Shown: positions 1 through 9,346, numbered from the stretch's first letter. The stretch is DNA of 16,721 bases from Emticicia sp043780375 (GCF_043780375.1 NZ_JAYWCU010000112.1:1-16721), one strand, 5' to 3'. A program made the numbers and translations. The notes: generated by a model from the sequence alone, not told the origin.

Positions 1-296
1 CTCAAAACATTCACTTTTCGATAATAAGCATCTAAAATTGATTCATTTAGTTTATTTTGAACAGTAAATTGGATATATAAATCGCAGTATTTATTGAGTG
101 AATCGCTTTGGATTTGATTATCGAAGTAAAAAACAACAATCTTTTTTAAGGCTTCAGCTTTTTGAATCGTTTTATTGTGTGGATTTTTGAAAAGAGTTTT
201 ATAGTGAAGCAATGAGTCATTTTCAATAGCTTTGTTTTGGGCAGAAACCCAATAAATAGCTAAAAAATTAATGATTATGAATATTATTGCCTTCAC
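1..296 (-). CDS. N-terminal part of a secreted or membrane-tethered protein of unknown function (partial)
   Basis: An open frame of 98 codons enters from the left edge on the minus strand and starts with GTG at 296-294. There is an in-frame stop at 311-309 with no ATG between, so GTG is the only conventional start. The first 20 residues form a clear signal peptide: Lys at position 2, a run of Ile/Phe/Leu, then VSAQ. The mature part is rich in Lys, Asn and Leu and looks helical (residues about 40-98), as in TPR-type periplasmic sensor domains of Bacteroidota kinases and regulators. That comparison is only suggestive, and no family is recognised. The C-terminus lies outside the window. It is on the same strand as the hydrolase gene, 173 bp downstream of it. 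The frame is open throughout and begins with a signal peptide, which is why I take it as real. Confidence 0.6.
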   Translation of the reverse strand, partial: MKAIIFIIINFLAIYWVSAQNKAIENDSLLHYKTLFKNPHNKTIQKAEALKKIVVFYFDNQIQSDSLNKYCDLYIQFTVQNKLNESILDAYYRKVNVL

Positions 297-469
297 ATGA
301 AATAGAATTTACAAATATGAATAAACAAATTAAGTTTTCGGTAGAATATTTACTAAACAGTAATTTTATGAGCCTCCTGTAAAGAACTTGCTTCACAACA
401 AGTATTTTTAGGCAGTTTTTTAACTCCAAAATCATTGTTTTCATTATAAAACGGAAAGGGTTGATTTTT

Positions 470-1303
470 TTAGAGCGTAACAAAATCAGCCACACGATAG
501 CCTTTTTCAGTTAGGTGAATGCTGGCTGCTTCGTGCGTTGGGTCGTGGTCGAAAACAATAATCCAATTGTTTTCGGCCGCTTGTTTCAATAAAGCTTCTT
601 TTTCGGTCATTGTTTGTAGCGGTCGTATATCGTAGCCCATCACATAAGGCACAGGAATATGTGAGTGCGATGGAATCGTATCGGCAATAAACAAATAAGT
701 TTTGTCTCCAAGCTTTATTTTAGGCATAATCATCTTTTTGGTATGCCCGTCGGCGTAAAGCAGGTCTATATTTTCCCCAAAAGGATTTTCGGTTTTATCA
801 ACAAAATGCAAAGCACCTGTTTCTTGCATTGGCATAATGTTTTCTTTCAAAAAAGTAGCTTTTTCTCTTAAATTTGGCAGCATCGCTGACTCCCAATGTG
901 CCGAATGTGTCCAATACTTTGCATTCATGAAAGTAAGTTCCAATTTATCCTTTGCCGAATTCCATTGCACAGCTCCACCACAATGGTCGAAATGCAGATG
1001 CGTTGAAAGTACGTCAGTAATTTCGGTAGGCGAATAACCGGCTTTTTTGATAGAAGTTATCAAATCGCCTTCACCATGTCGGAAATAAAAACCTTGCCAA
1101 CGAGCATCTTGTTTATTGCCCATTCCGCTATCAACCAAAATCAATTGCTTGCCAGTGTCAATCAACAAGCAACGCATTGCCCAACTGCAAAGGTTATTTT
1201 CATCGGCAGGCATTTGTTTATTCCAAATCGTTTTTGGTACTACGCCAAACATCGCTCCGCCGTCTAATTTGAAATGTCCAGCATCAATTACATGAATTTG
1301 CAT
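470..1303 (-). CDS. MBL-fold metallo-hydrolase
   Basis: A 277-residue metallo-beta-lactamase-fold hydrolase, probably cytoplasmic because no signal peptide is visible. The metal-binding motif HLHFDH lies at residues 102-107 (H102, H104, D106, H107). Further likely ligands are H187 in ADGH, D208 in FIAD (the usual bridging Asp) and H253 in FDHDP. The length and the layout, with an aromatic Trp-rich segment around 131-137, match the family that includes lactonase-type and other small-substrate MBL hydrolases. The substrate cannot be told from sequence. The gene diverges from the histidine kinase gene across a 115-bp AT-rich gap that must hold both promoters. The ATG at 1303 is the natural start because the MBL fold begins at once (IHVIDAG). 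Confidence 0.93.
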   Translation of the reverse strand: MQIHVIDAGHFKLDGGAMFGVVPKTIWNKQMPADENNLCSWAMRCLLIDTGKQLILVDSGMGNKQDARWQGFYFRHGEGDLITSIKKAGYSPTEITDVLSTHLHFDHCGGAVQWNSAKDKLELTFMNAKYWTHSAHWESAMLPNLREKATFLKENIMPMQETGALHFVDKTENPFGENIDLLYADGHTKKMIMPKIKLGDKTYLFIADTIPSHSHIPVPYVMGYDIRPLQTMTEKEALLKQAAENNWIIVFDHDPTHEAASIHLTEKGYRVADFVTL

Positions 1304-1418
1304 AAAGATTTGTTAATTGTTTCTTAAATTTCGGTCGAAGATACAAAAAATGTCAAAAAAATATTCACATATTCAATAACTCACCAATAGACGGCGTTCC
1401 GCTTTACTCAATATTTTC

Positions 1419-2795
1419 ATGCAAATACGTACTAAAATAGCGATACAGTTTACGATAATCATTGCGGTAATTTTGATTATATTTTCATTAGCAATTTATT
1501 ATACGTCCGAAAATTTTCGGAAGCAAGAATTTTACAATCGCCTCAACGACCGAGCTGTATTGACTGCTGGACTTTTGAAAGAATTGAAAATTACCGAAAA
1601 AGACAAGAAAAAACTACGAGATGTAAATAGAACTTTCTTGACAAAATTGAATATCGAAAAAGTATTGATGTTTAACAAAAAAGATGAATTGGTTTATGCC
1701 AGTTACGAAGCCGATTCGATTTTGTTTAGTCCCGATTTTTTGAACCAAGTTCGTAAACAAAGATATGTTGAAACCAGCGATTGGGAGAATCAAGTAATCG
1801 GTACAATGTACACCGATGACATAAAAGAACCTTACGTTGTTGTTGCTTCAGCAAGCGATACTTATGGAAAAGAAAAGTTGAAAAATATTCGTAACACATT
1901 AATTATTAGTTTTTTAATAGGAATTTTTTTGACTGTTTTTCTTGGAATAATTTTTGCGGGACAATCTCTCAAACCTATTGCTGACATCAACAAGGAAATT
2001 ACGAATATTACGGCATATAATCTTAAACAGAAACTAAATACCGGAAATAATAAAGATGAAATTGCCCAATTGGCAATTAACTTCAATCAGATGTTAGAGC
2101 GTTTAGAAAAGTCATTTGAACTCCAAAAAAGCTTTGTTTCAAATGCCTCGCATGAACTTCGAACGCCATTAGCCGCTATCAAATCGGAAATACAAATTGC
2201 TTTAGAAAATAACCGTTCAATAGATGAGTATAAAAGTATTTTACGCTCCTTATTGACCGATAATCAAAGGCTTATACAATTGACAAATGGGCTTTTGCAA
2301 TTGGCAAAGTCTGAGAATCGTGATAATAGTTTGGTTTTGAAACCAACAAGAATAGACGAGCTATTGTTTAAAGCCCAAGAAGAAGTTTCAAGTCAAAATA
2401 CAGAATATAATATTTTGATAGATTTTGATGATATCCCTGATGATGATGAATGGGTAACAGTCAATGGAAATGAAGCTTTATTACTAACGGTTTTTACAAA
2501 TTTGATTGATAATGCTTGTAAATACTCTTCTGAACACCAAGCAGAGGTAAAAATTCGTTTTAATAATAAGTTGTGTATCGTAGCAGTAAAAGATAATGGA
2601 ATTGGTATTCCCACAAGTGAATTAAGTAAGATTTTCGAGCCATTTTATCGTACACAAAATGCCTCGAAATTTCGTGGACACGGCATAGGATTATCTGTGT
2701 GCCGACGAATAATTGATATGCACCAGGGTAAAATCGAAGTACAAAGTGAAGAAGGAAAAGGAAGTGTTTTTGAAGTTACATTACCACATTTATAG
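1419..2795 (+). CDS. Two-component sensor histidine kinase (HAMP-HisKA-HATPase)
   Basis: An inner-membrane sensor kinase of 458 residues. TM1 is at about 8-28, an extracytoplasmic sensor region at about 30-157, and TM2 at about 159-180. A HAMP linker (about 181-233) follows, then HisKA with the phosphoacceptor H245 in SNASHELRTP. The ATPase domain carries an N box (N361 to N365, NLIDNACKYS), a G1 box DNGIGI (392-397) and a G2 box GHGIGL (420-425). All catalytic landmarks are intact. The start at 1419 puts Arg/Lys before TM1, as expected. No response regulator lies next to it: the upstream gene is a divergent hydrolase, and the downstream gene, 7 bp after the stop, encodes a secreted protein. 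It is therefore an orphan kinase in this window. The short gap implies co-transcription with the T9SS cargo gene. Confidence 0.96.
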   Translation: MQIRTKIAIQFTIIIAVILIIFSLAIYYTSENFRKQEFYNRLNDRAVLTAGLLKELKITEKDKKKLRDVNRTFLTKLNIEKVLMFNKKDELVYASYEADSILFSPDFLNQVRKQRYVETSDWENQVIGTMYTDDIKEPYVVVASASDTYGKEKLKNIRNTLIISFLIGIFLTVFLGIIFAGQSLKPIADINKEITNITAYNLKQKLNTGNNKDEIAQLAINFNQMLERLEKSFELQKSFVSNASHELRTPLAAIKSEIQIALENNRSIDEYKSILRSLLTDNQRLIQLTNGLLQLAKSENRDNSLVLKPTRIDELLFKAQEEVSSQNTEYNILIDFDDIPDDDEWVTVNGNEALLLTVFTNLIDNACKYSSEHQAEVKIRFNNKLCIVAVKDNGIGIPTSELSKIFEPFYRTQNASKFRGHGIGLSVCRRIIDMHQGKIEVQSEEGKGSVFEVTLPHL

Positions 2796-2802
2796 ACCAA
2801 AA

Positions 2803-5800
2803 ATGAAATATTTATACTTATTTATTTTCCTGATTTCATCCCTAACCATCACTGCTGCTCCAAAACCTTCAGTAAAGTTTATCAGAAACGAAGGGCAATG
2901 GGAAGTCTCAGTTCGTTTTCGTGCCGAAATTTCGGGAGGATATTTATTAGTCAAAAATACGGGAATCCAATATGTTTTCTTTGATACAGAGGCTTTATCA
3001 GCTATTCATGCAGGAAGCTTAGATGCAAAATCTGGCCGAAAAAGCATCGAACCCATCAAAGGTCATGCTTACGAAATGACTTTTGAAGAGGCAAACCTTT
3101 CGCCTAAAATAGAAACAGCCTCTCAAAACCAAGCTACCTATAATTATTTTATTGGGAATGACCCTTCCAAGTGGAAAAGCGGTGTGGTAGCTTTCGACGA
3201 GATTTATTTGCGAGATATTTACCCAAATATTGACTTTAAATTATATAGTTATGACCAATCTTTGAAGTACGAATATATTGTTAAACCTCAAGCTGATGCC
3301 TCAAAAATCAGAATGAAATATATAGGATTAGAAAAATTAAGTATTGATAATCAACAACTTATCTACAAAACTTCGGTCAATGTTGTGAAAGAATTTGAGC
3401 CGTATTCGTTTCAAGTTCTCAATGGAAAAACGATTGATATAAAGTCAAATTTTCGAGTAAAAAATAATGAGGTTCAATTTGAATTCCCTGAAAATTATGA
3501 TAAAAAACAACCTTTAGTGATTGACCCTGAATTGGTTTTTTCAACTTATTCTGGGTCAAAGTCAGACAATTGGGCCCAAACTGCCACTTATGATGCCGAT
3601 GGGAATTTGTATGCTGGAGGCTCTGTTTTTGGCGGAGATTTCCCTGTTGTCAATGGCTCGTTTCAAGTAAAGGGCAGCTCAACAAACTCAACCGGAAGTG
3701 AGAATTTAGCTGGTTATGGTATTACAGACGTCGTGATTATGAAATTCAGCTCCGATGGCTCGCAATTACTTTATTCAACCTTTTTGGGTGGAAATGCCTC
3801 CGAAGTACCGCATAGTTTAGTGGCTAATTCAAAAGGTGAATTGGTCATTTTTGGTACAACTTCCTCCACCAATTTTCCGACAAATACTTCTTCATACCAG
3901 CGTACATTTGCTGGTGGAAGTCTAATTGGTATTTTTTCTTCTACTTCAGGACCAGACCAAGACCCCAACTTTACGGGTATTGGCTTCGAGCGTGGCACCG
4001 ATATTTTTGTGGCAGTTCTCAGTACTGATGGCAAAAATTTAGTTGGAAGTTCATACATCGGCGGCAAAGCAAATGATGGTTTTAATGATACCCGTGCCTT
4101 GACTATTAAAAACTACGGTGATGAGTTTAGAGGTGAAGTAGTGGTCGATAAAAACGACAACATTTACTTTGCGTCTATTACCGCTTCTACTGATTTTCCT
4201 TTGGTAAAGCAATCGCAAGGTGTGAAAGGAACTGGTTTTGATGGCGTGGTTTGCAAACTAAACCGAACTTGCTCACAGCTACTTTGGAGTACTTATTTAG
4301 GTGGAAATAATTTTGACGCAGCTTATGGAATCAAGGTGACAGATGCAGGGAAAACCTATGTTTGCGGACAAACTTTCAGTGCAAATATGGCTGTAAAAAA
4401 CGGAGCTTTTCAAAAAACGTATGCTGGAAGTGGTGATGGATTTGTGGCTAAATTTAATGTTGATTATGCCATCGAACAAATAACTTATGTTGGAACAAGT
4501 GAAGCAGATGTGAATTTTTTGATGGATATTGACAAAGCAGAAAATGTTTATGTTTTTGGACTAACCCAAGGCGATTATCCAGTGTCGGATGATGTTTACC
4601 GAAATGCTAAAAGTGGACAGTTTGTTCATAGTTTCGATAAAGATTTGACCAAAACTATTTTTTCAACAGTCGTAGGTACAGGTAGGGGAGGTGGCAAAAT
4701 TGATATTGTTCCAACTGCTTTTTTAGTCAATGACTGTGGTAATATTTACCTGTCTGGTTGGGGTGGAAAAGTAAACTCGGCCGTTACCCGAAACCTCAAT
4801 CGAAATAGTACTACAACTGGCTTACCACTTACATCTGATGCTTACCAAAATACTACCACAGGTAGCAACTATTACTTCATGATTCTCGAAAAAGGAGCAA
4901 AATCATTACTTTATGCTACTTATTTTGGCTCGGAAGCACCTCCAACTCCTGCGGGAGAAGTGGGCGACCACTTAGATGGAGGCACCTGTCGTTTTGATAA
5001 AAATGGCATTATTTATCATACTGCTTGTTCGTGTTTACCACGTCAAGGGCAGATAATTGCTACTTTTCCAACCAAAAATGCTTACTCAAAACACCAAAGT
5101 ACCAACTGCAATATGGCGGCATTTAAGTTTAGTATCGATGCCTTACGAGCTGATTTTGAAATAAAAAACGAAGCAAATCGAGTGATTACTGAAGTTTGTG
5201 CCCCTGCCAAAGTCAATTTTAATAACCTAAGTATAGGAGCAAGAACTTACGAATGGGAGTTTAATGGTACTGTTGTTTCTCGCACGAAAGACATTGTTTT
5301 TAATTTTACTACGCCAGGTGAATACACAGTGAAAATGCGTATTTTCAATAAAATTACGTGCCGCACGACAGATTCGACGGTGAAGAAAATACTGGTTAAA
5401 GGTTTCGTTGCAAAAACCAGCCGAGATACTTTGGTTTGTCCCGATTCGCCCGTGCAATTACTCGCCGAAGGTGGTGATAAATACACATGGTCACCCGCAT
5501 CGGATTTGAGTAGTACGAGTATTTCAAATCCAATTGCAAAACCAAAAACTACCACAAAATATTCAGTTTTGATTGAAAAAGAAGGTTGTTCGGTCAATAA
5601 AGACATCACAATAAAAGTAGAAGACAACAAAGCTGATTTTATCGTAAATACAGGAAAAGAAATTTGTGCAGGACAAAGTGCAACTCTTATGGTTACAGGA
5701 AAAGCTACGAAATTTATATGGTCAGGACCAAATATAAAAGATACGTCGGCAATACAAATCATTGTAAAGCCCTTACAGACAAGTACTTATACTGTACGAG

Positions 5801-6339
5801 GAGAATATCCTGACGGTTGTAAACCCATAAGAACCGTAACAGTTACAATTGATAATACCTTCAAACCTGATTTCGATTATAAAATAACGCAAGACTGCGA
5901 TAAGCCTTATCAACTTGTTTTTACTAACAAAACCACCAATGCCAGCACCTTTACTTGGAATTTGGGAAATACTGATTCTTTAAAAACTACTGTTCCTGAA
6001 AACTATCGTTTTTCAAGAGGAGGTGCATACAACGTTATGCTGAAAGCGTATAACAAAATAGGTTGTGAATTATCTATCACCAAAAGCATAGATATTCCAG
6101 AAAATGATGGAAAAGTTCCTAATGTGATTACTCCAAATAATGACGGAAAAAATGATAACTTTGTAATAGGTTTTAAAAATGCAACAGTCGAAATTTATAA
6201 CCGCTACGGGAAGCAGATTTTCTTATCAAAAGATTATCAAAACGACTGGGGGAAAGATATTTCAGCAGCAACTTATTATTATATTTTAACCACCCCCACA
6301 GGAGTAAATTGCAAAGGTTGGGTTACGGTGGTAAACTAA
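2803..6339 (+). CDS. Large secreted protein with SBBP repeats, PKD domains and a T9SS type B sorting domain
   Basis: A 1178-residue secreted protein. I start it at ATG 2803, not at the in-frame ATG 2713 inside the kinase gene. From 2803 the protein opens with a perfect signal peptide (MKYLYLFIFL... TAAP), and the gene then begins 7 bp after the kinase stop. A DUF7948-type N-terminal domain follows (about 22-240, with NEGQW near the start). Seven-bladed-propeller (SBBP) repeats span about 240-760, with repeated 'STYLGG' and 'DxxGNxYxxG' strands. Two PKD domains lie at about 783-850 and 1023-1088, with two Cys-containing Ig-like segments between them. The C-terminus, from about 1105 (PNVITPNNDGKNDNF, then YNRYGKQIF), is the CHU_C / type B sorting domain that directs export by the type IX system. 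The biological role is unknown; this architecture is typical of surface or matrix proteins of gliding Bacteroidota. Confidence 0.93.
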   Translation: MKYLYLFIFLISSLTITAAPKPSVKFIRNEGQWEVSVRFRAEISGGYLLVKNTGIQYVFFDTEALSAIHAGSLDAKSGRKSIEPIKGHAYEMTFEEANLSPKIETASQNQATYNYFIGNDPSKWKSGVVAFDEIYLRDIYPNIDFKLYSYDQSLKYEYIVKPQADASKIRMKYIGLEKLSIDNQQLIYKTSVNVVKEFEPYSFQVLNGKTIDIKSNFRVKNNEVQFEFPENYDKKQPLVIDPELVFSTYSGSKSDNWAQTATYDADGNLYAGGSVFGGDFPVVNGSFQVKGSSTNSTGSENLAGYGITDVVIMKFSSDGSQLLYSTFLGGNASEVPHSLVANSKGELVIFGTTSSTNFPTNTSSYQRTFAGGSLIGIFSSTSGPDQDPNFTGIGFERGTDIFVAVLSTDGKNLVGSSYIGGKANDGFNDTRALTIKNYGDEFRGEVVVDKNDNIYFASITASTDFPLVKQSQGVKGTGFDGVVCKLNRTCSQLLWSTYLGGNNFDAAYGIKVTDAGKTYVCGQTFSANMAVKNGAFQKTYAGSGDGFVAKFNVDYAIEQITYVGTSEADVNFLMDIDKAENVYVFGLTQGDYPVSDDVYRNAKSGQFVHSFDKDLTKTIFSTVVGTGRGGGKIDIVPTAFLVNDCGNIYLSGWGGKVNSAVTRNLNRNSTTTGLPLTSDAYQNTTTGSNYYFMILEKGAKSLLYATYFGSEAPPTPAGEVGDHLDGGTCRFDKNGIIYHTACSCLPRQGQIIATFPTKNAYSKHQSTNCNMAAFKFSIDALRADFEIKNEANRVITEVCAPAKVNFNNLSIGARTYEWEFNGTVVSRTKDIVFNFTTPGEYTVKMRIFNKITCRTTDSTVKKILVKGFVAKTSRDTLVCPDSPVQLLAEGGDKYTWSPASDLSSTSISNPIAKPKTTTKYSVLIEKEGCSVNKDITIKVEDNKADFIVNTGKEICAGQSATLMVTGKATKFIWSGPNIKDTSAIQIIVKPLQTSTYTVRGEYPDGCKPIRTVTVTIDNTFKPDFDYKITQDCDKPYQLVFTNKTTNASTFTWNLGNTDSLKTTVPENYRFSRGGAYNVMLKAYNKIGCELSITKSIDIPENDGKVPNVITPNNDGKNDNFVIGFKNATVEIYNRYGKQIFLSKDYQNDWGKDISAATYYYILTTPTGVNCKGWVTVVN

Positions 6340-6453
6340 TTATGTATATTTAAATGTTAGAACGAATAAGGGTTACGCAATAATTTATTCTATTTAGAGC
6401 ATTCAATATGTATTTTTTATTCTATCATTCACAATTAAATTTATATCAACAAA

Positions 6454-6909
6454 ATGAAAAAAATAGTAACACTTCTCGCAATTATTTTTGCTGTAAACAT
6501 CTCTTTTGGTCAAAAGTATGATAGTTTTGGCGAAAAAATTAAACCAAATGGAGCAATTTCTACACTCGAATTAGCTCAAAAAACTACTGGAAAAACAGCA
6601 GTAGATGCCAAAGTTACAGGCGTTGTCGAATCAGTTTGCCAAGCAAAAGGTTGTTGGATGAAAGTCAAAATGAATGATGGACAAACTATGCGTGTAACTT
6701 TCAAAGATTATGGATTTTTTGTGCCGAAAGATATTGCAGGCAAAACTATCGTTTTTGAAGGCAATGCAAAAACCAAAACAACTTCAGTAGAAGAACTTCG
6801 CCACTATGCTGAAGATGCAGGAAAAAGCAAAGATGAAATTGCAAAAATCACTGATGCAAAAACTGAACTTGCCTTCGAAGCAAATGGTGTTTTAGTGCCG
6901 AAAAATTAA
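6454..6909 (+). CDS. Secreted DUF4920 domain protein
   Basis: A 151-residue exported protein with a signal peptide at 1-20 ending NISFGQ. The mature part fits the DUF4920 family of Bacteroidota. It has FGEKI near the N-terminus, a small beta-rich segment with CQAKGCWM (C62, C67, W68), KDYGFFVPKD (about 84-93) and a helical ELRHYAEDAGKS segment (about 114-125). The two cysteines beside the Trp could form a disulfide or bind a metal, but that is inference and no activity is known to me for the family. The gene stands alone upstream, with 114 bp to the T9SS gene. It is followed by a hairpin and then the amidohydrolase gene on the same strand 75 bp on. Confidence 0.85.
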   Translation: MKKIVTLLAIIFAVNISFGQKYDSFGEKIKPNGAISTLELAQKTTGKTAVDAKVTGVVESVCQAKGCWMKVKMNDGQTMRVTFKDYGFFVPKDIAGKTIVFEGNAKTKTTSVEELRHYAEDAGKSKDEIAKITDAKTELAFEANGVLVPKN

Positions 6910-6919
6910 AATCCCCCCT

Positions 6920-6956
6920 AAAACCTGTAAGGTTCAAATAAAACTTTGCAGGTTTT
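6920..6956 (+). terminator. Strong hairpin after the DUF4920 gene (terminator-like)
   Basis: Arms 6920-6934 and 6942-6956 pair over 15 positions (13 Watson-Crick, two G-U) around a 7-nt loop. The right arm ends in TTTT, and the sequence begins 11 bp after the DUF4920 stop. The position and U-rich end suggest termination. It lies only 28 bp before the next ATG, so partial read-through into the amidohydrolase gene is possible. Confidence 0.6.
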
Positions 6957-6984
6957 CTAACCACCCCTCAAACTAAAATCATTA

Positions 6985-8265
6985 ATGAAAAAAACTTACC
7001 TTTTGGCTCTTTCAATGGGGCTTTCAATGGCTTCTTTTGCCCAACGAACACTTATCCATTGTGGCACTTTGATTGATGGCATTAGCAATTCGCCAAAAAA
7101 CCAAATGACAATCATTGTCGAGAAAAACCGAATTACTGATGTGCAAAGTGGATATGCTATTGCCCAAGCTACCGACAAAGTGGTCGATATGAAAACCAAG
7201 ACCGTTACCCCAGGTTGGATTGATATGCACGTGCATATCGAAAGTGAAACCAGCAAAGACCAATACCTCAAACGCATGAGTTATAACATGGCAGATATCG
7301 CCTTTGAAGCTCAAAAACACGCTAACACAACGCTAATGGCTGGTTTTACGACTGTACGTGATTGCGGAGGAAGTGGCGTAAATATCTCACTCCGTAATGC
7401 TATCAACAAAGGTTTAGTAGTTGGTCCAAGAATTTTCACTTCAGGCAAAACCATCGCTACTACTGGTGGGCATGGAGACCCAAGTAATGGCATTAGTTCA
7501 AAATACACAATGCCAGATGAGTCATTAGATGGTGTGGTAAATAGCCCAGAAGAAGGTCGTCAGGCAGTGCGTCAGCGATATAAAGATGGGGCTGATTGTA
7601 TAAAAATTACGGCAACAGGTGGCGTTTTGAGCGTTGCCAAAAATGGCAAAGGTCCACAATTTACTGAAAGTGAAATCGAAGCCATTGTTTCGACAGCCAA
7701 AGATTATGGATTTATTGTGGCTGCTCACGCCCACGGAGCAGAGGGTATGAAACGTGCGATTCGTGCGGGCGTTACGACTATCGAACACGGAAGTTTTATG
7801 GACGATGAAGCGATTGAATTATTTAAAAAATATGGCACTTATTATGTGCCTACAATCATTGCAGGTAAATCTGTTTTAGATTCGGTAAAAGTGCCGGGCT
7901 ATTATCATCCATTGGTTGTACCAAAAATATTAGAAACTGGAAAACAGACTGCCATTACTTTTGCAAAAGCCTATAAAGCAGGTGTAAAAGTCGCATTTGG
8001 AACTGATGCAGGTGTTTTTCCGCACGGCTATAATGCCAAAGAATTTATGTACATGGTGGAAGGTGGTATGCCTATGATGGAAGCTATCAAATCGGCAACG
8101 ATTGTAAATGCCGAAATTTTGGGTATGAAAACCGACCTTGGCTCGATAGAAAAAGGTAAATTGGCAGATATTGTTGCTATTGATGGCGACCCTTTGCAAG
8201 ATGCCAAAGCTATGATGAATGTGGTATTGGTAATGAAAGAAGGCAAGATTTATAAGCAGAAGTAA
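6985..8265 (+). CDS. Secreted metal-dependent amidohydrolase (imidazolonepropionase / prolidase-like)
   Basis: A 426-residue amidohydrolase-superfamily enzyme with a signal peptide at 1-20 ending SMASFAQ, so it is likely periplasmic. The metal site is complete for the binuclear class. It has HxH in DMHVHIE (H82, H84), the likely carboxylated Lys K207 in CIKITATGG, His residues in AAHAHG (H248, H250), IEHGS (H268) and the catalytic Asp in FGTDAG (D341). The C-terminal GSIEKGKLADIVAIDGDPL (about 386-404) is the usual beta-sandwich return. This pattern matches secreted Xaa-Pro dipeptidase-like or imidazolonepropionase-like amidohydrolases. The exact substrate, whether a dipeptide, cyclic amide or lactone, cannot be assigned. 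The gene may be co-transcribed with DUF4920. Confidence 0.93.
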   Translation: MKKTYLLALSMGLSMASFAQRTLIHCGTLIDGISNSPKNQMTIIVEKNRITDVQSGYAIAQATDKVVDMKTKTVTPGWIDMHVHIESETSKDQYLKRMSYNMADIAFEAQKHANTTLMAGFTTVRDCGGSGVNISLRNAINKGLVVGPRIFTSGKTIATTGGHGDPSNGISSKYTMPDESLDGVVNSPEEGRQAVRQRYKDGADCIKITATGGVLSVAKNGKGPQFTESEIEAIVSTAKDYGFIVAAHAHGAEGMKRAIRAGVTTIEHGSFMDDEAIELFKKYGTYYVPTIIAGKSVLDSVKVPGYYHPLVVPKILETGKQTAITFAKAYKAGVKVAFGTDAGVFPHGYNAKEFMYMVEGGMPMMEAIKSATIVNAEILGMKTDLGSIEKGKLADIVAIDGDPLQDAKAMMNVVLVMKEGKIYKQK

Positions 8266-8282
8266 GGTTTTTTAGATGTATT

Positions 8283-8316
8283 AAAATGCCACAAATCTAT
8301 TGAAGCGTGGCATTTT
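8283..8316 (+). terminator. Intrinsic terminator after the amidohydrolase gene
   Basis: A perfect 10-bp stem (8283-8292 with 8307-8316) and a 14-nt loop sit 17 bp after the stop codon. The stem is A-rich on the left and U-rich on the right, so it could end transcription from both sides between these two convergent genes. Confidence 0.75.
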
Positions 8317-8353
8317 TAGTTCTTTTGTTTATAAAGATTAATTTTTATTCAAA

Positions 8354-9346
8354 TTATTCCTCATAAGTAATCAAAATCGTAAAATTCTTACTTAAAATAT
8401 TGGCACTATTTGTTGTAGTATTGATGACTACAATATTTGTATTTGAAATCTGATATTGGTATTCATAACCTGCCTGAAAAGTATAGTTCGGTGGTAGATT
8501 AACAAAGGCAGGGATTGACATAATAATATCAACAGAAAGAATTTTAGATTGAGTTAAATTATGTGCAACATTTGTCCAAGTACCTTGTGTAGCTTGACTA
8601 ATACCCGTTAATTTTTTCATTTTTATTTTTGGAACTTCAGTTTCTTCTCCCAACTTTGTAAATCCGCTGATTGAAGCATTGCCATTTTTTAAAATAACAA
8701 AGGCATTGTTTCTTACAGCTTCCGATGTTCCATTCCCAATAATAAAAAAAGGCGTTGTTGGAGTCGAAATATTTTCGGCAGATGTTGATATAGGGTCATT
8801 GAACTGACCAATAGCTAAAGTAGATGCCCCTCTGGCTATTGTATAGTTTCCCATTGCAGTAGAATAATAACCGCTTGCATAAGTATTAAACCCTGAAGAA
8901 AAAGAATACCTATTCCACGCATGGGTTTGCCATCCCATGGCAATAGTAGCCAAACCGGTGGCCTCTGTTTGAAAACCAATAGCGGTACTATAATCACCAC
9001 TTGCTGAGGAAAGAATACCCATTGCTGTGCTTGCTTTTCCACTGGCATGGGTACTGGTACCTGATGCAAATGACCATGTCCCAATATTTGAATCATCCCA
9101 AACATTACCATTTACCGTTCCAACCCTAAAAGCACTTTTAGCAGGTATCCACATAAGTCGTGTTCCCGAACCACTTACTGGTATCGAAATAATTCCTGGG
9201 TCATCTAAAACTGTTGAACTGTTTTTTGAAAAAATACCGGTATTACCATTTGGCTCAATTATGGTCGAAGATTGTCCAAAAGTAAAAGCTGAAATTAATA
9301 AAAATATCAAAAGCTTGATACCGACCGATAAAATATGCTTTTTCAT
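8354..9346 (-). CDS. Secreted protein with YadA-type head repeats and no membrane anchor
   Basis: A 330-residue exported protein. The signal peptide is at 1-25 (ends AFTFGQ). Residues 92-180 contain about 6.5 copies of a 14-residue repeat, in strict register at 92, 106, 120, 134, 148, 162 and 176, with the pattern S-T-A-[MI]-G-x4-A-x-G-x2. This is the left-handed beta-roll repeat of the YadA/Hia trimeric adhesin head. A Bacteroidota-type adapter (about 195-230) and a beta-rich C-terminus (about 240-330) follow. There is no coiled-coil stalk, no YadA beta-barrel anchor and no obvious T9SS sorting domain, so how it is displayed is unclear. It may be a trimeric secreted fibre tip or a cell-surface adhesin, which is inference. 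It is transcribed alone, convergent with the amidohydrolase. Confidence 0.85.
   Translation of the reverse strand: MKKHILSVGIKLLIFLLISAFTFGQSSTIIEPNGNTGIFSKNSSTVLDDPGIISIPVSGSGTRLMWIPAKSAFRVGTVNGNVWDDSNIGTWSFASGTSTHASGKASTAMGILSSASGDYSTAIGFQTEATGLATIAMGWQTHAWNRYSFSSGFNTYASGYYSTAMGNYTIARGASTLAIGQFNDPISTSAENISTPTTPFFIIGNGTSEAVRNNAFVILKNGNASISGFTKLGEETEVPKIKMKKLTGISQATQGTWTNVAHNLTQSKILSVDIIMSIPAFVNLPPNYTFQAGYEYQYQISNTNIVVINTTTNSANILSKNFTILITYEE

Noticed and set aside
373..378. Perfect AGGAGG on the minus strand
   Set aside because: No start codon follows at a suitable distance in any frame that stays open, and genes in this window do not use Shine-Dalgarno sites.
268..495. 75-codon open frame on the minus strand
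   Set aside because: It overlaps the end of the hydrolase gene and the start of the GTG-initiated gene and has no recognisable features. The signal-peptide-bearing frame ending at 296 is better supported.
5247..5762. 171-codon open frame opposite the T9SS cargo gene
   Set aside because: It is fully antisense to well-defined PKD/Ig-like domains and shows no motif of its own.
8836..9111. Repeats in the YadA-head gene as a possible CRISPR or DNA satellite
   Set aside because: The 42-bp period comes from 14-residue protein repeats with diverged DNA. There are no unique spacers and no cas genes.
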